From the NCBI GenBank assembly GCA_913042885.1, contig CAJWLW010000215.1, positions 1 to 8,327 on the forward strand: DNA of 8,327 nt, written 5' to 3'. Source of the DNA: an uncultured Lentisphaeria bacterium (lineage in GTDB: Bacteria > Verrucomicrobiota > Lentisphaeria > JABSQK01 > CAJWLW01). Positions within the stretch are counted from its first letter, which is position 1. The number at the start of each line of letters is the position of its first letter. A program made the position numbers and the translations under genes. Shown one piece after another: positions 1-5,812 of the stretch. A model generated the notes under the pieces. The model saw nothing but the letters and a program-made list of their open reading frames with translations, was not told where the DNA came from and made no database searches.

Positions 1-999
1 CGTGCGACAGCCGACTGGCGTGAGGTCATTGACGATCCGCGGGTTGCCGCAATCAGCGTGACCACCTCCAACAATGCGCATCTGGAAATCGCCGAAGCCG
101 CCGCTGCCGCAGGCAAGCATATATACTGCGAGAAACCGGTCGGCCGCAACCCGGCGGAAACGGCAGCAATCGAGGCTTGTGTGCGAACGGCCGGTGTGCT
201 GTCACTGGTGGGCTACAACTATCGCTGGCCACCGCTGGTTCAACATGCCCGCGACCTGATCGCCGCCGGCAAACTCGGCGACCTGACGCATTATCGCGGA
301 TATTTCCTGGTCGGCTACGCCAACAATCCCGACGGCGTCCTGTCGTGGCGGTTCCAGCGTGAACTGGCCGGGTTGGGCACGCTCGGAGACCTGATGTCAC
401 ACGTCGTCGACATGGCCCATTTTCTCTATGGCCCGATCGCCCAGATCGTCGGCAACCAGCACACCTTCATCACCGATCGCCCGGTAGTGGAGCCGGGAAC
501 CACCACACATTTCGCTGTCGGCGACGGCAGCAAACGTGAGCCTGTCACCAACGAGGACTACGTCAGTGCGCTGGTGCGGTTCGAGAACGGCGCCCAGGGT
601 ACATTCGAAACCTGCCGCGTGATCAGCGGCAAGCCGTGCCAGATGGCGTTCGAGCTCAACGGCGCCCATGGCGCGCTCGGTTGGAACTACGAGCGCATGA
701 ACGAGCTCAAGGTGTATCTGCCCGGGCAGGCCGGCGACGACCACGACGGCAACACCTGCCTGATGGCCGGGCCGCAGCATCCGATGTTCGACCGCTTCAT
801 GCCCGGCGTAGGCAATGCCATGGGGTACGAAGACCTGAAAGCGATCGAGGCCTATCACTTTCTGCAATCTGTCCGAGACGGTGAACAAGCCGTTCCGGGA
901 TTCGCCGAAGCATTGGCAGTCGCCCGTGTCCATGCAGCCATCATCCGATCGTGTGATCACGGTGCCTGGGAAACGGTCAACGATTCTGTCGAATGCTGA
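1..999 (+). CDS. Gfo/Idh/MocA-family NAD(P)-dependent oxidoreductase, 5'-truncated by the window edge
   Basis: The reading frame is open from base 1 to the TGA at 997-999, about 332 codons, so the true start lies upstream. The visible part begins late in the N-terminal Rossmann domain. The run DDPRVAAISVTTSNNAH (from base 25) is the beta-strand and loop before the family's EKP motif, seen here as CEKPVGRNPAE with EKP at 130-138. The C-terminal substrate-binding domain follows, with GYNYRW, the AGKLGDL stretch and GDLMSHVVDMAHFLYG, where His at 400-402 and Asp at 409-411 match the family's catalytic SHxxD arrangement. Members oxidise or reduce sugars, inositols and related polyols with NAD(P) in the cytoplasm. 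The substrate cannot be read from sequence. The GTG at 58 is an internal codon, not the start. A transporter gene follows 92 bp downstream on the same strand and may be co-transcribed. Confidence 0.93.
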   Translation, partial: RATADWREVIDDPRVAAISVTTSNNAHLEIAEAAAAAGKHIYCEKPVGRNPAETAAIEACVRTAGVLSLVGYNYRWPPLVQHARDLIAAGKLGDLTHYRGYFLVGYANNPDGVLSWRFQRELAGLGTLGDLMSHVVDMAHFLYGPIAQIVGNQHTFITDRPVVEPGTTTHFAVGDGSKREPVTNEDYVSALVRFENGAQGTFETCRVISGKPCQMAFELNGAHGALGWNYERMNELKVYLPGQAGDDHDGNTCLMAGPQHPMFDRFMPGVGNAMGYEDLKAIEAYHFLQSVRDGEQAVPGFAEALAVARVHAAIIRSCDHGAWETVNDSVEC

Positions 1000-1017
1000 T
1001 TCCTGACTTTCTTCCAT

Positions 1018-1037
1018 CCCGCTCCCGTCCCTGTCCC
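1018..1037 (-). other. Putative G-quadruplex motif on the minus strand
   Basis: On the + strand four CCC runs (1018-1020, 1024-1026, 1029-1031, 1035-1037) are separated by 3, 2 and 3 bases. On the minus strand this satisfies the canonical G3-N(1-7) four-tract pattern with short loops. It lies in the spacer between the oxidoreductase stop and the transporter start. The + strand transcript would carry the C-rich version, so any fold would form on the DNA template strand. It could also simply reflect the strong pyrimidine bias of this spacer. Confidence 0.45.
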
Positions 1038-1091
1038 ATCCGTTGCTTTTGATCAATCTGTTGGTAGCCCTCCTCCTCCCCCTCTTCAAGC

Positions 1092-2003
1092 ATGGCCGTG
1101 ACCGCAATCATCCTGGTGGCAATCTCCGCCGTTCTGCATGCCAGCTGGAACCTGCTGAGTAAACATGGGCACCCGACCGCGTCGTTTTTTCTACTGGCCA
1201 ATCTGGCTGGAGCGGTGCTGCTGCTGCCGGTTCTGATATTGTCGGCCGACGTGCTGGACTGTTTCGTCAGTGGCCGCGTCGGCCTGTTGCTGCTGGCCAC
1301 CGGCTTCTTCATGGCGCTGTACTGGGCCGCGCTGGCCGGCGCTTATCGGGCTGGCGACATGTCGGTCGCCTATCCGCTGGCGCGGTCGTCGCCGGTCATT
1401 GTCGTGACCGTTGTGACGCTGATCCTCGGCCGCGGTGATCAGGTGTCCGGGCAGTGTACAATCGGCATAGTACTCGTCGTCGCCGGCTGCTTCCTGATTC
1501 CGATGAAGCAGTTCACCGACTTCCGGATGCGCAACTACCTGTGCAGGATATGCGGCATGGCACTGCTCGCCGCTGTCGGGACCGCCGGTTACACAATGCT
1601 CGACGACGAAGCACTGAGGCTCCTGCGACAAACGCCGAAAATCAGCTACAGCGTGGTCCGGACAACGCTGTGCTATGCCTGCTTCGAGGCACTGAGCGCC
1701 TCGCTGTGGCTGACCATATTCATCATCTGCCGGCGCGATGGCCGCGCCAGTCTGCGGCGAACTGTCAGCGCACAGAAGCGCAACACCTTCATCACGGGTG
1801 CCATGGTGTATGTGGCCTACAGCATCGTCCTGATCTCCCTGGCTTTTGTCGACAACGTCAGTTATGTCGTCGCCTTCCGCCAGCTCAGCATCCCGCTGGG
1901 TGCGGCCTTCGGGATGCTGGCACTGAAGGAACCGGGGTACCGGCCAAAACTCGCCGGTATCCTGGTCATGGTTACTGGTCTCGTGCTGGTGGCCACGGGA
2001 TAG
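1092..2003 (+). CDS. DMT-superfamily (EamA-type) integral membrane transporter
   Basis: The 303-residue protein is almost entirely hydrophobic segments, consistent with the 10-helix, two-repeat EamA architecture. Helices are near residues 4-20, 30-50, 63-85, 89-113, 121-137, 147-170, 186-210, 229-253, 257-279 and 284-302. Family-like motifs are HASWN in helix 1, the YPLARSSP turn at the start of helix 4, and its second-half counterpart FRQLSIPLGAAFGMLALKE. EamA proteins export or import small metabolites such as amino acids, sugars or nucleosides across the cytoplasmic membrane. The substrate cannot be predicted. The ATG at 1092 is chosen because an in-frame TAG at 1065-1067 blocks any longer form. 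No purine-rich Shine-Dalgarno precedes it: the leader is C/T-rich. It follows the Gfo/Idh/MocA gene by 92 bp and converges on the minus-strand cluster. Confidence 0.9.
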   Translation: MAVTAIILVAISAVLHASWNLLSKHGHPTASFFLLANLAGAVLLLPVLILSADVLDCFVSGRVGLLLLATGFFMALYWAALAGAYRAGDMSVAYPLARSSPVIVVTVVTLILGRGDQVSGQCTIGIVLVVAGCFLIPMKQFTDFRMRNYLCRICGMALLAAVGTAGYTMLDDEALRLLRQTPKISYSVVRTTLCYACFEALSASLWLTIFIICRRDGRASLRRTVSAQKRNTFITGAMVYVAYSIVLISLAFVDNVSYVVAFRQLSIPLGAAFGMLALKEPGYRPKLAGILVMVTGLVLVATG

Positions 2004-2012
2004 ACACCGATA

Positions 2013-2117
2013 GTACGACAATGCCTCCGTGCCCGTGCATCCGGCGGCACAGTAAGAATGGAAGTTTGCACCGGTGTTGGACGGTTCGTATGCAAGAGAA
2101 CGGAGGCATCGTGGTAC
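2013..2117. repeat. Imperfect inverted-repeat element (31-bp arms) filling a convergent intergenic spacer
   Basis: The left arm 2013-2043 and the reverse complement of the right arm 2087-2117 match at 25 of 31 positions. The outer 18 bp match at 16 of 18 and include a perfect ATGCCTCCGT / ACGGAGGCAT core (2021-2030 and 2100-2109). Both arms end in GTAC. The 43-bp centre (2044-2086) contains no evident gene. The element occupies nearly all of the 125 bp between the transporter stop and the end of the 2-hydroxyacid dehydrogenase gene. No T-tract follows either arm, so it is not a classical intrinsic terminator. I see no clear target-site duplication. It could be a MITE or REP-like element, or a long structured RNA stem shared by the two converging transcripts. 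Confidence 0.75.
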
Positions 2118-2128
2118 ATGGCTCCGCG

Positions 2129-3094
2129 TCAAGCCATCGTCAGTTCTTCACCTGTCGTCAGATAATGGGCCAGCTTCTTCGCTGAAAAGACTCGCGCATC
2201 GCGGATCGACTTGTCAGTGCCCCCGCCCAGGTGTGGTGTGATGATGACGTTGTCATGCATCTGCGCATATTTCACCAGCGGCGACTCACTCATGTCGGCA
2301 CGCCATTCGTCGTGGATGACGTCTGCGCCGAACGCAGCGAGCTTGCCGGTCTCCAACGCATTGAGCAGCGCTTCCTCGTCGATGATATCGCCACGGCTGG
2401 TGTTGACCAGAACCGCACCGTCTTTCATCTTCGCGAACGCCTGGTCGTTGAACAGATGCACGTTCTCCGACAGCAGATGAATGTGTATCGAGATGGCGTC
2501 GGATTCCGCCAGCATAGTGTCAAAGTTGACGGGCTCTACACCGTCAATCTCGAACGGCTGTTTGTCGCAACCGAGCACGCGCATGCGAAAGGCCTTGCCA
2601 TACTCAACGGTCATCTTGCCAAGACGTCCGACTCCGAGTACGCCCAGCGTTTTTCCCGACAGCTGCCGTCCGACGAAATCGCCAATATCCCAGCCGCCCT
2701 GAAGCACATGATCGACAGCACCACGCAGATGCCGATGGCACGCGAGCATATGCATCCAGGCGCATTCCGCCGTTGCGGTGAAGGTGTCCAGCAACGCATA
2801 GTCACGTGTAATACTGAGGACGCGAATGCCTTTGGCAACGGCCGCATCGACATCGATGTGATTGGTGCCGGTCGATGCCGTATTGATCACGCGCAACCGC
2901 GCGGCACGGTCAAGCACGTCCTGATTGACCTGGACCTGGGTGTGGCACCACAGGACATCGTACTGGTCGATGATATCCTCGAGTACCCGCTGATCCGGCT
3001 CCCGACAATCGAGCTGGCCAACAGCGCAAAGTGCCTCGGCAGCCTCAGGAGCCATCGACAAATCGCACATGCACAGAATGCGTGGGGTGCTCAT
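2129..3094 (-). CDS. D-isomer-specific 2-hydroxyacid dehydrogenase, NAD-dependent
   Basis: The 321-residue protein is of usual length for the family. It has a flavodoxin-like N-terminal catalytic half and an inserted Rossmann domain. Visible signatures are ASTGTNHID (residues 73-81), the dinucleotide loop GVLGVGRLG (151-159), and Asp177 at the end of the next strand, which favours NAD over NADP. The catalytic set is Arg234 in NTSRGD, Glu263 in HDEW and His288 in TPHLGGG. Members reversibly reduce 2-oxoacids to D-2-hydroxyacids (D-lactate, glycerate, phosphoglycerate or glyoxylate type) in the cytoplasm. The specific substrate is not evident. The ATG at 3094 starts only 3 bp after the TAG of phnX and has no good Shine-Dalgarno, so translation is probably coupled to phnX. 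It is the last gene of the minus-strand cluster. Confidence 0.92.
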   Translation of the reverse strand: MSTPRILCMCDLSMAPEAAEALCAVGQLDCREPDQRVLEDIIDQYDVLWCHTQVQVNQDVLDRAARLRVINTASTGTNHIDVDAAVAKGIRVLSITRDYALLDTFTATAECAWMHMLACHRHLRGAVDHVLQGGWDIGDFVGRQLSGKTLGVLGVGRLGKMTVEYGKAFRMRVLGCDKQPFEIDGVEPVNFDTMLAESDAISIHIHLLSENVHLFNDQAFAKMKDGAVLVNTSRGDIIDEEALLNALETGKLAAFGADVIHDEWRADMSESPLVKYAQMHDNVIITPHLGGGTDKSIRDARVFSAKKLAHYLTTGEELTMA

Positions 3095-3097
3095 CGG

Positions 3098-3928
3098 CTA
3101 CGGTCGTTCACCCGCGGCGAGCCGGGCGTTGATTTGATCGAGCAACGGCGGCACATCGGCAATTGTGTCGACGACGTAGTGCGCACCCGTCTGGGCCATG
3201 CGCCCGTAGGCCCTGTCGCGGCACGTCTCGTAGTCGTCCGGATCCATCGCGGCGATTTCCGCCTCGGTCATGCCGAACTCGTTGCCGGTCACTGCCAGGC
3301 CGATCGTCCACATCCCGGCATTCAACCCTTCGCTGATGTCCGGCAGGGTATCACCGACTTTGACGATCGCCTCCATTGGATAAATCTCGAGGTTGACGGC
3401 GTTCTGCAGGCACATCCAGGGATGCGGCCGCCCTGCCGGTACGTCGGTGGCGCATACCGAGGAGTCGGGGATGTAGCCGCGCTTGGCAGCCTCGCCCTTC
3501 AGCAGCTCCATCATCTCTCCCGTAAACCCCGTCGTTGAGCCGATCTTCAAACCGCGCTCACGGAAGTCGGCGCACGCCTCGAGGGTGCCGGGAATCAGAT
3601 CGGCGTAGTCGGCGAGGCAATCCAACTGCAGCGGCACGAACGCCTGGAACATCGCCTCGATGTCGTCCTCCGTGCAGGGCTGTCCCTTGACGTCCTGCCA
3701 CGCTTGGGCGACGCGTGGGATCTTCGAGATGGCACGAATATGCACTTTCTTGTGCGCCCCCATCGGCTCCCGCGCCTCGGCGACGGTGATCTCGACGCCC
3801 TGTCGCTTGAAAACCTCGATGAAAACTACGGCCGGCGCAAAGCAGCCGTAGTCCATCGTCGTGCCCGCCCAATCAAGAATGACGGCACGAAGCGCGCCGC
3901 GGTAGGTTCTTTTGAAAACGAAGTCCAT
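3098..3928 (-). CDS. phnX: Phosphonoacetaldehyde hydrolase (phosphonatase, HAD superfamily)
   Basis: The 276-residue protein is close to the usual PhnX length. It cleaves the C-P bond of phosphonoacetaldehyde, giving acetaldehyde and phosphate through a Schiff base and an aspartyl-phosphate. The signature residues are present at a constant offset of +7 from the Bacillus cereus enzyme as I remember it. They are nucleophile Asp19 in LDWAGTT with Ala21 at the Asp+2 place that marks phosphonatases, Cys29, Met56, Schiff-base Lys60 in PMGAHK, His63, Arg167 in PAGRPHPW, and the Mg-binding acidic pair Asp193 and Asp197 in VGDTLPD. The B. cereus Tyr128 position is Phe135 (STTGFTG), a possible functional change. 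The start ATG at 3928 has a strong AGGAG at 3936-3940 with 7-base spacing. The gene lies 14 bp after the zinc alcohol dehydrogenase and 3 bp before the 2-hydroxyacid dehydrogenase. No phnW transaminase is in the window. Confidence 0.93.
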   Translation of the reverse strand: MDFVFKRTYRGALRAVILDWAGTTMDYGCFAPAVVFIEVFKRQGVEITVAEAREPMGAHKKVHIRAISKIPRVAQAWQDVKGQPCTEDDIEAMFQAFVPLQLDCLADYADLIPGTLEACADFRERGLKIGSTTGFTGEMMELLKGEAAKRGYIPDSSVCATDVPAGRPHPWMCLQNAVNLEIYPMEAIVKVGDTLPDISEGLNAGMWTIGLAVTGNEFGMTEAEIAAMDPDDYETCRDRAYGRMAQTGAHYVVDTIADVPPLLDQINARLAAGERP

Positions 3929-3942
3929 GGTTCATCTCCTGG

Positions 3943-5028
3943 TTATGGTCGAATAGCAACACGAAACGGCCGTTCACGCGCGGCGTATTCGAACGCCTCG
4001 TTCACGGCCAACAGCGGAAAAGTTCTGGCGACCAGCTCACTGAACGGAAAGCGGTCGCTACAGTCAGTCAAGAACGTCATCGCATCGGCCAGGTCCACCG
4101 GCGCGTAATTGTGCAGGCCGTGGATGGTCAGCATGCGGCGAATGACAGTTTCCGGCGATATCGGCAGGGCTGGTACGGGGAACACAGCACCAACCAAAAC
4201 CAGCCGGCCACCGGTGCGCAGCAGGTCGAGGCCCGCCGCCATCGCATCGGTGGCACCGGAGAAATCCAATGCCGCATCAACGCCGCGCCCGGATGTCGCC
4301 TCGGCAACAGCCTGTGCCAGCTCCGACGTGTCGTCACTGCCGACACAGACAGTCGCACCAAACCGCTGCGCAATTTCCCGTCGCAACGGATCGGGGTCGG
4401 AGACAATGACGGATGCAGCGCCGCGTGTTCGGCCCAGGGCACAGGCGGTCAGGCCGAGCATGCCGGCACCATGGATGAGAATCGCCGCGTCCGCACAATC
4501 CCCCGCCAGGCGCATGGCTGCAATGACGGTTGCGGTGGCGCAGTTGGCCGGACAGGCTGTTTCATCGGGAAGCCCGGTCGGCACCGGCAGGATGGTTGTT
4601 CCCGGCATCAACTGGCAATACTCGGCCAGGCCGCCAGTCAACGGGTTCGGCGCTTCCAGGGACGTGTGTCCATACTTCAGCAGGTCAACGCATTTCTGCG
4701 GCAACTCGTGCTGACAGTAGAAACAGTCGCCACAATGAACCGCAACAGACCATGTCACGCACTGTCCGACCTCCAGTGGTTGTCCACGATAATCAAAAAC
4801 AGGCGCATCGCCGCCAATCTCGACGATGTCGCCGAGGATTTCGTGACCGAGAATCAACGGAACCGGCGCCGAGCGCCGGCCATCAGCAGTGTGGATATCG
4901 CTGCCGCAGAGTGTGCAGCAGCGGACACGGACGAGCACACCGCCGGGCGGCAGGGCAGGCACCGGTATCTGCTTCAATTCGATTGTTTCATCTTTGCCGT
5001 GAAACACGGCCGCGAGTACAGAATTCAT
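3943..5028 (-). CDS. Zinc-dependent medium-chain alcohol dehydrogenase, probably phosphonate-associated
   Basis: This is a 361-residue MDR-type dehydrogenase with a GroES-like N-terminal domain and a Rossmann C-terminal domain. Predicted catalytic zinc ligands are Cys41 (TLCGSD), His62-Glu63 (LGHE) and probably Cys163. The structural zinc lobe is complete, with Cys99, Cys102, Cys105 and Cys113 at the classical spacing. The NAD loop is GAGMLG (187-192), followed by Asp211 in VSDPDP. Members interconvert alcohols and aldehydes or ketones with NAD(P). Next to phnX it resembles the alcohol dehydrogenase subfamily known from phosphonate catabolism operons, so a phosphonate alcohol or acetaldehyde is a reasonable guess for the substrate. 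The ATG at 5028 is preferred over an in-frame TTG at 5049 because AAGGA at 5034-5038 sits 5 bases before it. Its stop is 14 bp from phnX, indicating co-transcription. Confidence 0.9.
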   Translation of the reverse strand: MNSVLAAVFHGKDETIELKQIPVPALPPGGVLVRVRCCTLCGSDIHTADGRRSAPVPLILGHEILGDIVEIGGDAPVFDYRGQPLEVGQCVTWSVAVHCGDCFYCQHELPQKCVDLLKYGHTSLEAPNPLTGGLAEYCQLMPGTTILPVPTGLPDETACPANCATATVIAAMRLAGDCADAAILIHGAGMLGLTACALGRTRGAASVIVSDPDPLRREIAQRFGATVCVGSDDTSELAQAVAEATSGRGVDAALDFSGATDAMAAGLDLLRTGGRLVLVGAVFPVPALPISPETVIRRMLTIHGLHNYAPVDLADAMTFLTDCSDRFPFSELVARTFPLLAVNEAFEYAARERPFRVAIRP

Positions 5029-5033
5029 CAGTG

Positions 5034-5038
5034 TCCTT
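5034..5038 (-). promoter_or_regulatory. Shine-Dalgarno that decides the alcohol dehydrogenase start
   Basis: AAGGA on the minus strand lies 5 bases before the ATG at 5028. It would fall inside the coding region if the alternative TTG at 5049 were the start. The MDR family N-terminus also aligns better with the shorter form. Confidence 0.65.
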
Positions 5039-5062
5039 GATCCTTTCAACCTTGCAGCTGCG

Positions 5063-5079
5063 GCTCAATTGCCTTGAGC
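5063..5079. other. Small hairpin in the HD-protein / alcohol dehydrogenase spacer
   Basis: GCTCAA (5063-5068) and TTGAGC (5074-5079) form a perfect 6-bp stem around a 5-base loop. It lies in the 119-bp spacer between the HD gene stop and the alcohol dehydrogenase start. There is no T-tract on either side, so it is not a convincing terminator. It could be an operator half-site pair, a processing stem or chance. Confidence 0.25.
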
Positions 5080-5147
5080 GATCTGTCCCAAATCAAGCAC
5101 CTCGAGCCGATCGGTTCCGGATGCGCAGATCCGATCTCCGCGCCCGT

Positions 5148-5726
5148 TCATTCCACGGGCTGCCCCAGCCCAATGTCCGCCTCGACCTCGCGCAACCCCA
5201 TGATCACGTCTTCGATCAGCTCGCCCAGCTCGACCCCGAGCATATCGACGCCGCGCAGAATTACCTCGCGGCTGGCGCCTGCCGCGAAACTCTTCTGCTT
5301 CCACTTCTTCTTCACCGACTTGACGCCCATATCGGCTACACTTCGCGACGGTCGGACCAGGGCGCAAGCATACACCAGCCCGGTCAGTTCATCTATCGCG
5401 TACAGCGTTTTCTCCAATTGAGACTCTGGCACCACGTCGGTGCAGATCTCCCAGCCATGCGACATCACCGCACGAATAACTTCCGGCGGCCAGTCGGCCG
5501 CGGTCAGGATCTCCTCCGTCCTGGCGCAATGCTGTTCGGGACTCCGCTCGTAATCGAGGTCATGGATAAGCCCGACAAGCGCCCAAAACTCTTCGTCCTC
5601 ACCACCCTTGCGTGCCATGTATCGCATGACCGCTTCAACAGACAGTGCATGATTGATCAAGGACGGCTTGCTGTTGTGCTCGTGCAGCAACTCGAGAGCT
5701 GCGTCACGGGTGGGCAAAGTTGGCAT
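5148..5726 (-). CDS. HD-domain metal-dependent hydrolase-like protein
   Basis: The 192-residue, all-helical HD-superfamily protein carries His26 (INHAL), the His55-Asp56 pair in GLIHDLDYE, His66 (PEQHC), His90 (MSHGW) and Asp112 (AIDELTG). The order H, HD, H, H, D with short spacings is that of HD proteins that hold two metal ions, such as the YqeK phosphohydrolases. The later segment with ALVRP, VKSVKKKWKQKSFAAG and ASRE matches a widespread small HD family of unassigned biochemistry. A phosphohydrolase or phosphodiesterase role in the cytoplasm is the default guess. The start ATG at 5726 has GGAG at 5733-5736 with 6-base spacing. It sits between the alpha/beta hydrolase (86 bp upstream) and the alcohol dehydrogenase (119 bp downstream). 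It should not be equated with the oxygenase PhnZ, whose metal-ligand spacing differs. Confidence 0.88.
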   Translation of the reverse strand: MPTLPTRDAALELLHEHNSKPSLINHALSVEAVMRYMARKGGEDEEFWALVGLIHDLDYERSPEQHCARTEEILTAADWPPEVIRAVMSHGWEICTDVVPESQLEKTLYAIDELTGLVYACALVRPSRSVADMGVKSVKKKWKQKSFAAGASREVILRGVDMLGVELGELIEDVIMGLREVEADIGLGQPVE

Positions 5727-5739
5727 GGGAAACTCCGGG

Positions 5740-5781
5740 GACCAGCGTCCAGGTTTCAGTGTTCAAGCTTCGGTGTTCCAG
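5740..5781. repeat. Degenerate 14-bp tandem repeat, three units
   Basis: Read on the minus strand the units are CTGGAACACCGAAG (5768-5781), CTTGAACACTGAAA (5754-5767) and the weaker CCTGGACGCTGGTC (5740-5753). The first two agree at 11 of 14 positions and the third agrees with the second at 8 of 14. The array lies just upstream of the HD gene's ribosome-binding site, in the spacer after the alpha/beta hydrolase. Repeats of this GAACACTGAAA flavour occur in intergenic spacers of some environmental bacteria. A function is not apparent. Confidence 0.5.
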
Positions 5782-5812
5782 TTGAGTCGATCGAAAAGTT
5801 ACTCGCCACGCC

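Noticed and set aside
2004..2128. Reading the inverted repeat as a bidirectional intrinsic terminator
   Set aside because: The arms are separated by more than 40 bases and neither side has a T-tract after the stem.
1191..2132. A 313-codon open frame on the minus strand opposite the transporter
   Set aside because: The + strand frame has clear membrane-helix periodicity and EamA motifs. The antisense product is Gln/His/Asp-rich and unlike any known family.
2231..3538. A 435-codon open frame on the + strand
   Set aside because: It is antisense to the 2-hydroxyacid dehydrogenase and phnX, both with full motif sets. Its translation shows no family pattern and has the Arg/His-rich composition of a shadow frame in GC-rich DNA.
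5029..5049. TTG start giving a 7-residue longer alcohol dehydrogenase
   Set aside because: The ATG at 5028 has its own well-spaced AAGGA, and the longer form adds residues without family counterpart.
5148..5726. Identification of the HD protein as the oxygenase PhnZ
   Set aside because: The spacing of its metal-ligand residues and its C-terminal VKSVKKKWKQKSFAAG segment fit a different small HD family. Only the fold is shared.
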